From positions 1,006,001-1,070,000 of the forward strand of contig JADANN010000222.1 in NCBI GenBank assembly GCA_018806985.1: a DNA stretch of 64,000 nucleotides, in the 5' to 3' direction. Each line of letters starts with the position of its first letter. Positions within the stretch are counted from its first letter, which is position 1. The DNA comes from Angiostrongylus vasorum (taxonomy: Eukaryota; Nematoda; Chromadorea; Rhabditida; Metastrongylidae). The notes below the pieces were generated by a model. It searched no databases and was not told where the DNA came from. It worked only from the letters and a program-made list of their open reading frames with translations. This document shows positions 1 through 10,080 of the stretch, piece after piece. Made by a program: the position numbers and the translations under genes.

Positions 1-2
1 AC

Positions 3-889
3 TCTCGAATTGCTCTGGAAACACGTTACGCTCGTCTAATCGTACGTTTTCAGAATATGTCTGAAGTAATTGTCCCTCTCTCTTATGGCGAGTACGACGA
101 CCACCGCTCGGCATTTGTGGACGAAATCTGCGAACTTTGTCGGAGGAATGGATACGAACTGGCAAGTTCTAAATCTCGTTTTAGTTAGCGTGCTATTTAG
201 AACAGCGTGACATTCATCATAATAATTTACGAATACGTTCTTCTTGTTACTCGATGAAATGATAGTAACTAAGTGGGAGGCGTGAGATTCTACGTCGACG
301 CATCAGCTCGAGTGTTCGTGGAGACAGAGGTCGCTGTGTCACTGGCGAACTCCCAGCCATCGTAGTGCTAATGGGATACTGTAGATTTTTGGTAGTCTTC
401 GTTTGATGGAGGTCGGAACATTTCAATGCTTTAGACAGCTGCGGAGGAAGTGTACTACATATCCAGAAACTTTTTAAGTTTAAGTCTTGTAGTTTTTCAG
501 TTCGTTATGCTCACTTCGATTGTTCGTTTAGAGTTAAGAACTCCCGATGTGTTCAAATTACTTTCAGATTTAAATTGATGTAAATTCCAGGGCGATGTTG
601 ATTTTAGGAAACTGCTGAGCTGGCTGTGAAATGGTTTCTATGGCAAGCGGAGGATCACCATCGCCTTCTTACTCCCACCGAGTTAAACAAGAACGCTCGG
701 TTGTTTGGCTTGACGACGGAACACCTCGCGCAACTCGTGAACGCGTACCACAGGACTGTCCGACGACGCCACGAGGGTCGTCATGTCGGTCGTTGTAATA
801 CTGAGTCGACAAAAAGCGAAGCAGGAGGAAGTGTCCGTGGTGCCCAAGCCGAAGGAACAGCACCGAATTCAGCTCAGTTAGTAGTTTAA
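3..889 (+). CDS. 3' exons of an unrecognised protein (partial)
   Basis: An open frame runs from base 3 through an internal ATG at 57 and can leave at 162/163 through a GC donor (GCAAGT). It resumes in phase after the acceptor at 601-610 (TTGATTTTAG) and stays open to a stop at 887-889. The second exon is strongly helical (WFLWQAEDHH, TPTELNKNARLFGL, TEHLAQLVNAYHRTVRRR) and weakly resembles the N-terminal helical domain of COMMD4-type proteins. That is pattern matching by eye only. The frame overlaps the first exon of the chromodomain gene. A donor at 796 (GTAATA, phase 1) would instead splice this frame directly to the chromodomain exon at 975, making one gene. The 5' part lies outside the window. 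The intron 163-610 holds nothing recognisable. Confidence 0.45.
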
Positions 890-3611
890 AGTGTTTATGT
901 GCTTTCCTCTCATGTTTCTCAGCACTATTCCCAATTTTCCGCCGAGAATCTCTTTAATTTTATTTGTTTTGTAGGCGCAACGCGTTACGAAGTGGAGCGC
1001 ATCCTTTCACGAACAGTAAGTGTTTTTTGCTTCCATTGATTTTTTTTTAACAAACGTGCTTTTTAAAAACGAAGCCGTCCAGTATTATTTGATAGGAGTC
1101 CTTTTTGAGCCAATTTTTACTTTGCGACATTTGTGCCAAAGATTTACGTGCACAGATTGACGTCGTGTCTGCCCAGTCCATGCAAAATTTCCTACGGTAC
1201 CGTGATAAACTTAGAATCTTCAATCAATCAAACTCCATTCTTAATTCTTAAAGTGTAACGCCTACTTTTTCCTAACTCGCTTTAAGTTGTTGTCTAATCT
1301 TGCCACCTATTCTGGCCCACCCCATGTATGGGTGGAAAGTTGTAAACGTCAGACTCTAAGTGTATACGTAAATCCACTGTGTTCACTATGTTTTATTATT
1401 AATGAAAAATGCGCTTGATAGATTTCTGGCGTACGAGTCTCCACCAGCAACTGACGTTGAACTCACCATTGTTAGCACTCCTGGTCGAAATCTTCTTTCA
1501 TTTCGGCTATACTTAGCACTTGCATTTCGAAGTAAGGATTATCAACCCATACATGATGAGAGGTCGGCTGACGTAGATCCGTATCGGATCATTTCATTTC
1601 TAGCCGTTCGTTTTGCAGCTTGGAGTTTTTTGTCGCCCATATTCTATTCTATCAACAATATCCCCATCACAGATGTTGTAACAGCTATCGGTGAAGGAAA
1701 CCATTTTCTCTGGTTGATAATTAACAAAAAACTTTTGTGTGCGGTACATTTGCTAGTGAAGAAAGTCCTATAATATCTCTTAATGCAGAAAATGTGGTCG
1801 GGGGAGGATTTCAATACAATACAGCCGAAATGCACTCTCGAGATTGTTGCTAGCGAGGGGGAGTCCTGGTGGCAAGTCGGTCCACATGAGTTGCTATCAA
1901 CACTCAGAGGCTCAGCATAGTCTTGAAAAATTAGTTGCGGGACTGAAGTTAATAACTATATGTTAAATTTTTCTAGTATAACCACGTAACCACTGTGAAC
2001 CACCTTCGCTTAATTATCATTTTTAAGATAAACCCAGACGGCACCTTTTTGTACCACGTTAAATGGACAGGATATGAAATATCTTCTGCACCGGAGAACT
2101 ATGTTGACGAAGAGGAGATGGTAACAGTTCTCTTCGTAAAGTTCTGCATTATTTTTATTTCACATCACTTGTTTTCTCCTTGGTTTTTATTTGTTCTGAT
2201 CCTTAAATGATTTCTAATTTGTGGTATTATATTTGTCTTATATATTTGTTCCATATTTTGATCAGGATTGTCCAGACCTCCTCAGGAAGTTTGAAGCGCG
2301 CGAGTGTCGACAGATCAGGCAGAAGAGGCTTCGAAGAAGAACCAAGACAGCAATAAGGCGTGAAATGGAGCTTGTTGAGGGAGAACCGGTGTGATTTTTA
2401 AGCCGTTCTGAAAATTTTAGTCACATTTGTTAAATGATAGTTGGTATGTAAAACACGAATCTTAAACGATTGATGCCATATCGTATTAGAAGACTTCCAG
2501 TGAAATACCATTAGTACAAGTATTGAAGATACCACCACAACCATGGTAATGCCAACACAGATTTTTACCATTTCCACGTTAATTAGTTGTGTGTACATTT
2601 TAGCTGTAGCTATTTGCAGGTGTTCAACGTTATGAGCCGCTTGCCCCGGGCGAATCCATCCAGTGAGGGAAAGTGAGGTAGGCTTTACAATCCCCATATC
2701 TTTTATAACTTTTAATACATCTTGTAATCTTCTTTTCTTTTCTTTCTTTTCGCTTTTCAGGAGCCGTGCTCAAGTGGAATAGGTGATGTTTAATGCACAC
2801 TTCTTTCGAAATTATGTTTCGATTTTCAAAAAGTTTCTTCAAAGGGGACTTTTGCATTCGATTCACTTTCCCTAATCGTACGAGGTTTTTACTGTTCTAC
2901 AGCAACGCTTTCGATTTGTTTATTATTGTGATTAGAATGTGAATTGTGAATGTGTGTTTATCATCCCAACCAGGTTGGAATTTTCAGTTATTTGGTTATC
3001 ATCATTCTTTTTGAGCTAAGTGTGAAGGACAGGTACTAGGGATTTCCTCCGATCCGTGCTGCTGAAATGTAGAAAACAGACATCTTAAAGTTATTGCTTG
3101 GATAGTGCTAGTGAGTAGCTGCTTTCATTTCCAGAAACCAAGAAGCGTGATGGGAAAGCAAAAACGCAAAGAAGCTAGACGTAGTAGGAAGGAAACATCA
3201 TCCAGTCGACGTGAAGAACAAGAGAATTGCTGTAGAACAAGTTCTGCTGGTGTGAAATCAGTCAGGCCTGAGAGGGAAGCCATAGCCTTAACGATTCGTA
3301 ACGAACGCGGCGACGAGCAGGGACCATCGCATATGCAAGTCCAGCACCGGGTTTCTTGCGAGTCGAAGAAACAACATAAGTATAGCTTACGACGGCGTCG
3401 TCAGGTCACCACCACGACAGGATCAATCCTCCATGGCGCGGCGGACGAAAACATCAAGAGTAAGCGATTATTTTGATAACGTTTTACTCTCTATAAAGTG
3501 TCGAAATGTGTTACAATGGTCATTTTTTTTAGTCTGATTAGAGCGAATTTTAAGCCTTCCTATGATATAGGACCTCCTCCGTTCGTTCCGAACAAAAAAT
3601 GCAAACAGTAG
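783..3611 (+). CDS. Chromodomain (HP1-like) protein
   Basis: Exons: 783-876 (ATG at 783), 975-1015, 2028-2120, 2266-2388, then either 2761-2793 (stop) or, in matching phase, 3135-3459 and 3571-3611 (stop). The spliced frame gives a chromodomain with the aromatic cage pattern: RYEVERILSRT, FLYHVKWTGYE, then an acidic ENYVDEEEM and a C-terminal helix (DCPDLLRKFEARE). Such domains bind methylated lysine on histone tails, so a nuclear, chromatin-binding role is inferred from the family. After the domain come basic stretches (RLRRRTKTAIRR; KQKRKEARRSRKE) typical of nucleic-acid contact. No chromoshadow domain is visible. Exon 2761-2793 may be a cassette that ends the short form at about 127 residues; skipping it gives about 230 residues. 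The true N-terminus is uncertain because the upstream frame (3-795) can also splice to 975. The 1 kb intron 1016-2027 shows no clear gene. Confidence 0.75.
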
Positions 3612-4371
3612 ATGGAGTTTTAAGCGAGCGGAATGTGGTCCGCAAAGGCATTTGAAGTGCCGAGGTCTTCATCGTTCCTGTTATTCATGTTGTTACTTTT
3701 GCTTTAAAATGAATCAAAGGCATAGTTGTTGTTCTTTTAGAACTCATTTAGTGGTCATTGCACACCTTGGCACTGTTATTGTTGTTAATATTGTTACTGT
3801 TACTCTTTCATTCTCAACTATTGCCTCATTAGTGTTGCCATTTCTTGACATCACAATTAACGTTTTGACATAATGTTGGTTTTTTTTGTCCATCGATAAA
3901 CTGGTACATGAACACTGTCCTCTCCACTGCACTCTATGAGCATCATCATATTTTGTGTCCTCGAACTTCCTCTGTTTTACAGGTACAAACCTGTAGGTAA
4001 TCGGTCATAACCATTATATTTGACTAAGTATTGACCTGGGAACCTTGCACTCACATTTTTTTGGCCCACAATGAGATTTAACGCGAAAAAATTCCACAAG
4101 ATGGGCTTCGAGTTTTCAAGGCGAGTAGTTAGTTGATCGCAGGCAAATGGATAGCCAACATTAACGCCGTGCTTTGCGTCTATCAATTTGCAAAAGTTTA
4201 AAAGCAAAACTGAAGTCGGACAGCAGAGCACTGCTCTTATTGAGGTATTCAATGTTGGAAAGAGTACTGCAACATGCAACTAAAGAATCATCTAGCAAAC
4301 ATAAGATTTGTGTACAGTATTTTAAATATTTGACAAGAGCTCTTTGCAGTCTGCTCATTTAAGTAATAAAG
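3612..4371. other. Intergenic, nothing recognised
   Basis: No exon-like frame with matching splice sites and no repeat seen elsewhere in the window. The short open frames here are low-complexity, leucine/valine-rich chance frames. Confidence 0.5.
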
Positions 4372-4645
4372 GATTGAGCTCTCAGCGTTCATCAATCTCT
4401 GAGAGATGCGCCGTGCATTTGACTTTGTTAAGCATTTGCACTTGACTTAAGTTTGTTGGAGGTGATCGGATGCATATCTGGCCTTTGCAATAACTCGCGG
4501 TGGCCTACCGATGTATGGAGCCGGTGCTGCAATCCTCCCACATAAGTCTGGTAACAATTTCTCAACCCCCGGAGGGATGGGAGGCTTGGTGAGCTTAAGG
4601 CGTGGGGTTGATCCCTTGTGTACTGCAGGGCGCCTCACACCACTG
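4372..4645 (-). mobile_element. SINE1 copy (tRNA-headed SINE)
   Basis: Minus-strand copy of the interspersed family whose best copy is at 11700-11965. It shows the tail (GATGAACGCTGAGAGCTC), the body words ATATGCATCCGATCACCTCC and CATCGGTAGGCCACCGCGAG, and the head with GGGATCAACCCC in the B-box position. It is diverged and not intact. Confidence 0.75.
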
Positions 4646-4789
4646 GTTTATTTGCCATTTAAGTAATGTTCCTTTAAAGTCTCATTGTAAAGCCTTTGTC
4701 CAACGTTCTAATCACAAAGCAATCATTTTAACGAAATGCCTTGTGCAAGGTCTCACTCGCAATTTCAGAGGCCGCACACCCAACTCTTA

Positions 4790-4885
4790 GTGAAGAAGTC
4801 CCCAATGGAGAGCACCATAACGAAATAGACCACGTCGTAGTAAATCGAAGGTTTTGCCTAACCGATAAATGCTAAACACAGTAAG
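4790..4885 (+). mobile_element. Orphan RTE-A endonuclease fragment
   Basis: A short stretch encoding NEIDHVVVNRRFCLTDK, nearly the same as the endonuclease region of the RTE-A copy at about 5640-5690. It is separated from that copy and lies just upstream of its 5' end, so it is a detached piece or the trace of an earlier insertion. Confidence 0.7.
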
Positions 4886-4912
4886 AAAAAAACCGGCCTC
4901 ATTCCTCTGACC

Positions 4913-7865
4913 CCGAAAGAGCCCCCCAGTTTTGCAGCGTTGGGTAAGACGAGTACGGAGAGGCTGCTGAAATCTCAGGGGCCAATGGAAGCTGCCTGGA
5001 TTTCAAAGAACTATGGTGACGATCTGCACTTACAATGCACGTACACTTGCATTCGAGTCCTCGTTAGAAGACTTGCTCATGCAAGCAAGAATGATAATGT
5101 ACGACGTCATCGGCCTGGCCGAGACGAGAAGACGCCAGCCTTTCAACGCCGTCTATGACACCGGAGAAGAACTGTTCCTCGGAACATGCGACAGTAGAGG
5201 AGTTGGCAGCGACGTCGTTCTCGTCAACACGAGTTTGTCCATGATCATCTATTCATTCGAACAGCTTACAACCCGGAGTCGGACGTGTACGATTGAAAAG
5301 ATGTCCATTAATACCGGCTTTTACAATCTTCGTCGTGGACGCGCCCATATCAAACTATGACGAAGAAGAAGTCGAAGCATTCTATGTGGACTTGGAGAAG
5401 TTCTACAGAGAAGACCACACATTCTTCGAGGTCATCGTTGGAGATTTCAATACCAAGATTGGACCAAGAAGAACGTTTGAAGAACGTCACATTGGGACCC
5501 ACGGTTTAGAAATGGAACGAACAGGGGTGAGCGGCTGTCTGAGTTTATCATGGCGACCAAGACAATCCATGGTAACTCACAATTCCAGAAGCACCCACCC
5601 TAAGCGCTGGACGTGGGAGTCTCCCAGTGGAGAGTACCATAACGAAATAGACCACATCATAGTAAACAGAAGGTTTTGCCTAACCGATGTCGCTGTTGTC
5701 CCAAAATTCTGCACGGGATCAGACCACCGTCTTCTTCGTGCAAGATTCTATTTCTCGCGGAAAGGAGAGAAAAGCCGCTAAATTCAAAAACCGAAGTCCC
5801 GGAACCACCGTTAACTGGGACTTATTCAATCCATTAGTCGAGCTGTTGGGAAGATGCCGCTATCGATAACATCGACGAAGAACACGATGGGCTCATTCAA
5901 CATCTTGACATTAGCGCCATGAAAGCTGAGAGTTCGAAAGTCACCAACAGACGTCTGTCTCCAGAAACACTCGAGCTGATACGCCAGCGTGGAATCGCAC
6001 GAGCTGCAGGCAACCGCGAACTAACGTCCGAACTTGTAAAACAATGCAGACCAGGCGATAAAAGAAGATCTTAAAGAGGTAAGTGCAGCAGTAATGGTCG
6101 AAGCTGCAGAGGCGTGGGCAAAAGCATTCGCAAAGCCCACTGAAGCCTCGCCAGTTACAAGACCAAGATGCACCCCGACGCCCAGACAGAACAGTAACAC
6201 CGTCCAGAAAGGCAATGGAGAAAACCATTCACGAATGCTACTCAGACTAGTCAGATCTCTTCGATAGCCACGTCCACCTTCCACCATATGAAGTAGGAGG
6301 ATGGATTTGTAGTACCACCAGTTCTCCCCTTCCGAAATCCAACATGCCATCACGTCAGTGAAAAATCGGACAGCACCAGGTCCGCACAGGGTAAGATCAG
6401 AACACCTGAAGAATCTTCCGCCAGTCCTCGTAAACACACTGGCTCGGCTGTTCACACGTTACCTGTCTGAATGAAAGGTCTCTACTCAGTGGAAGACCAG
6501 CAGGACCATGCTAATGTTCAAGAATGGGTGACCTAGAGCGATATCGGCAACTATCGCACCATCTGCTTTCTATCTGCCGTCTACAAACTTTTCACTCGAG
6601 TCATCCTAAACAGGATAACAGAACACTGGACGAAGGGCAGCCATGTGAGCAAGCAGGGTTTCGAAAAGGATTTAGTACGATGGACCACATCCACACGATA
6701 ACAGGACTCATTGAGGTATCGCGATAGTACAAAAGACCGCTCCGCCGCACTTTCATAGATTTAAAGAAGGCGTTTGACTCATTTGAGATGGAAGCAGTCA
6801 TGGAAGCCCTTGATAGTCAGGGAGTGCCTACTCAGTAGATATAGATTCTTCTTCAGTTGCACAAAAATTTCACAACCAAGATATCACCATTATACAACGA
6901 TGTTTACATAGACGTCAAAAGAGTGGTTAGGCAAGGCGATGTCATCTCGCCAAAATTATTGACAGCGCATGTGGGACAACATGGGAGTGAAAATCGATGG
7001 TCGACAATTACACCATCTTCGCTTTGCTGATGACATCGTCCTTATAACACCAAGCATTAGCCGAACGGAACGAATGCTTGCCGACTTTGATAAAGCCTGC
7101 GAAAGTTGGTCTTTCAACTAAATCTCACAAAAACGATGTTCAGTGAGGAACGGATTAGTTTCGTATGCCCCCATTCGTGCTCAGTGGAACGAATATCTCC
7201 GAATGCTCCAGTTATGTCTATCTAGGTCGGGAAATCAACGATGAACAACTTAGCGCCAGAGCTGAGGAGAAGGAAACGAGCGGCTTGGTGAGCTTTCAAG
7301 AGCATCGACGTTGTAGCGAAGAGAACAAAGAACACCCGACTCCCGTACCAACCTTTTCGACTCAACGGTACTTCCCTGCCCTAACGTATGCGTCAGAAAC
7401 CTGGTCGTTGCGTAAGCAGGATGAGAGATCACTCAGCGTTATCAAACGCGCAGTCGAAAGGACGATGTTAGGAGTATCCCGTTTCACACAAGTGAGGGAT
7501 GATATCCGAAGCTCTGACCTGCTTCAACGATCAAAAATCAAAGATGCCGTTCTGCACGCCAAACAATCGAAGATAAGGTGGGCCGGACACGTAATGCGTA
7601 TGAATGACAACCGATGGACAAGAGCCGTTAGTGACTGGATTCCTCGGGATGTCAAACGTACTGCAGGAAGACCACCGACCCGATGGTCAGAATTCTTCAC
7701 GAAGAGCCTAGAAGAAAGATATGATGCTCGACGAATCCCTAGAGTGAGCAAAACCCACTGGACTACTCTTGCATGCGAGAGGGAAAAACAGAAGATTTGC
7801 TGGCGCCCGCTTGAGTCACTCAACGACCAACGGGGCTACAGGTGATGCAGGTGAAGTGAAGCCAC
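4913..7865 (+). mobile_element. RTE-A non-LTR retrotransposon, degenerate
   Basis: APE-type endonuclease followed by reverse transcriptase, order as in RTE-clade LINEs. Endonuclease landmarks: TYNARTLAFE (~5020), LAETRRRQPF (~5115), [11 protein letters not shown] (~5430), WTWESPSGEYHNEIDHII (~5610) and GSDHRLLRARF (~5720). RT landmarks: [10 protein letters not shown] (~6645), FIDLKKAFDS (~6755), RQGDVISPKL (~6930), FADDIVLIT (~7025). The C-terminal region reads VYLGREIN, YASETWSLRKQDE, KIRWAGHVMRMNDNRW and GRPPTRWSEFF. The frame breaks repeatedly (stops near 5358 and 5779, frame changes around 5515, 6050, 6720, 7110), so it cannot encode one protein. The 3' end is a GGTGATGCAGGTGAAG-like tail, normal for RTE elements. 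It abuts 28S rRNA sequence. Confidence 0.9.
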
Positions 7866-8700
7866 ATGGTAGCATTACGACTCTCGCCGAAGACATTGTC
7901 GGGCGGGGAGTTTGACTGGGGCGGTACATCTGTGAAACTGTAACGCAGGTGTCCTAAGGCTAGCTCAGAGAGGGACAGAAACCTCTCGTGGAGCAAAAAG
8001 GCAAAAAGCTCGTTTGATCTTAACTTTCAGTACGAGCATACACCGCGAAAGCGTGGCTTATCGATCCTTTTAATCCAGAGAGTTTCTGGTAAGAAGTGTC
8101 AGAAAAAGTTACCACAGGGATAACTGGTTTGTGGCAGCCAAGCGTCCATAGCGACGTTGCTTTTTGATCCTTCGATGTCAGCTCTTTCTATCATTGCGAA
8201 GCAGAATTCGCCAAGCGTTGGATTGTTCACCCACTAACAGGGAACCTGAGCTGGGTTTAGACCGTTGTGAGACAGGTTACCTTTACCCCACTGTTGACAT
8301 ATTGCTGCAATAGTAATCCTGGTACGACGGGAAGAGCAGGTTCAGACATTTGTTTCATTGACTTGACCGATCAGTCAATGGTTCGAAGCTAACATCTGGG
8401 GATTATGACTGAATGCCTCTAGGTCAGAATCCCACCTAGTCAAGGTGACGATGACTTTTTTTCTCTGTGTCGGGAGGCAACCATATCTCATGACATATGA
8501 CATGAGAGCTTATGCCCTTGTATACGGCTTTGCCGGTATGGATAAATCCTGCCGGTTGCCAAAGCCAGAACACTCTGGTTCAATGTCAGGGGCACAAAAT
8601 CACATGTTTACGACATGTATGTTGGTCAAGGTGTTGTATCCAGTAGAGCAGTGTTTATATAGTGCGATCTGTTGAGATGATTATCTTCTGATCGGATGTT
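7866..8700 (+). pseudogene. 28S (LSU) rRNA 3'-end fragment
   Basis: The sequence follows the last ~800 nt of eukaryotic 28S rRNA. Landmarks: GGGGAGTTTGACTGGGGCGG near 7896, AGTTACCACAGGGATAACTG near 8107 (peptidyl-transferase region), GCGACGTTGCTTTTTGATCC, TTGTTCACCCACTAACAGGG and GATTATGACTGAATGCCTCT. It ends in a segment I recall as typical of nematode 28S ends (GCAGTGTTTATATAGTGCGA then CTGATCGGAT). The conserved sarcin-ricin loop (~8320) is degraded, as are several other invariant positions, so this is a decayed or dispersed copy. No 5' LSU, 5.8S or 18S is present. Its 5' border coincides with the RTE-A 3' end. Confidence 0.9.
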
Positions 8701-9480
8701 TTATATATGTGGTTGTATAGATTGTACTAAATTGATCGTGGTCGATTTCCGTCCTCCGCACCGCTGCCCGCGGAAACCCCTTTCTTTTTTCTTTTATTAT
8801 TATTTTGTTTTTATTTATGTTTTGTTATTATGATTAATGTTATTATTGTTTGTTTTATTTGATCATACATTTCTATCCATATATAGCGCCAAAATGCAAA
8901 TGTGTCGTTTCTGTGTGTTTTGCGTTTTCCGAGATCTAGCCTGAGCCTTAGGGAGGAATTGGAAGCGCACATGCGCATATTATGCAATTCGATCTACACA
9001 TAGCGCAAAAACTGCAAATGCGTCGTTTCTACGTGTTTTTTTGTTTTGCTATATGTCGCACAAAAGGGCGAAAAATGCTCAGAATTGTCTCAAGAGGGGT
9101 ATCCGTTTTCTTTCAGGTGGTCAGCATTTTCTCAAAGGTGGTCTCCGTCTTTCTCAAAAGTGGTCTCCATGTATTCCTAATGATGGTCTACTAGTATGCT
9201 CAAAGGTGGTCCCCGTGTATTCTTAAGGATATTCTACGCGTATTCTTAATGGTGGTCTCCGTTCTCTCAAAAGTGGTCTATACGTGTTCTCAAAGATGGT
9301 TCCATTTTCATCAACGGTGGTTCTCTTCCTGTTATATTTTACGTGATTCATTAAAGGTAACGAAGAATGACCGTGTAGATCAAAACATTTGAGTCTTATC
9401 AGATATCAAAGGCGTTTTTTTAATCTGCTTAAAATTTTTTATGTAAAATTGAGTTGTAAATGTGTCGCCGGTTCCAGTAC
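8701..9480 (+). repeat. rDNA-spacer-like sequence with subrepeats
   Basis: Follows the 28S 3' end. A GC block (CCGCACCGCTGCCCGCGGAA, ~8756) recurs at ~9484 as TCGCACCGCGGCCCGCGGAA. A ~38 bp word (GCAAATGTGTCGTTTCTGTG) is repeated ~118 bp apart at ~8895 and ~9014. From ~9090 to 9340 about nine degenerate 25-30 bp units contain TCTCAAAGGTGGTCTCCG. This looks like intergenic spacer of a ribosomal repeat. The identity is inferred from position and repeat style. Confidence 0.55.
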
Positions 9481-10080
9481 GTCGCACCGCGGCCCGCGGA
9501 AACCCCCCCTTCTTTTTTCCTTTTGCCACGGATATAACTCGTTGAGATGATTCAGATTATTCAGATTTGGATGTAACTTTATACTAACCTCACCACTTAT
9601 CAGAAAAATGAAAATCTGTATGGCAATCAAATGAATAGCTTCTCAAAGGGCGTAGCATTTTTTTGCTTGCATCAGCTGCACCTCATATCAAAAATAGATG
9701 CGAAGGTACGGGACGAGATCATGTGTTTTTTCACAAGAAACAATCAGAAACAAAAGAAATTTGCTGACCTCGGAGGATGAGGATGATGAAAATCGAAGGA
9801 TACAGCAGAACGCCATGAAGTATCAAACATATGGTTTATATCGGTACAACACACATCGCCTTCTCAGACTTCGTGACCATTAGCCCGCATAATAAGCTTC
9901 AATCAGTGTGGCACTCCTCGATGGTCGTGTCGTTGCACAATTGATTGTGTAGCATCCGGCCCTTATGTTTTTCCCACACTTCTTTTGCAAAAAGTGTTAT
10001 TTTGTTCATAACTTTCAATCGTAACCGTGTTCCGTAACCGTAGTCGTGTTTATAGACGCGGGACACAGAACTCATCGGCG
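9481..10080. other. Intergenic, nothing recognised
   Basis: No coding exon or repeat recognised between the spacer-like repeats and the acyl-CoA synthetase start. The 5'UTR and promoter of that gene presumably lie here, but I see no clear signal. Confidence 0.4.

Noticed and set aside
1402..1773. 123-codon frame inside the chromodomain gene's first large intron
   Set aside because: It starts after the exon donor at 1016 and has no acceptor in phase. A short word (GGTCGGCTGACG, near 1562) has a similar match near 42145 (AAGTCGGCTGACGCAG), suggesting repeat sequence.
3652..3932. Valine/threonine-rich frames on both strands
   Set aside because: Low-complexity GTT/AAC-rich DNA opens both strands at once; no other coding evidence.
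8445..8675. 76-codon frame
   Set aside because: Lies in the 28S rRNA 3' fragment; conserved rRNA words explain the sequence.
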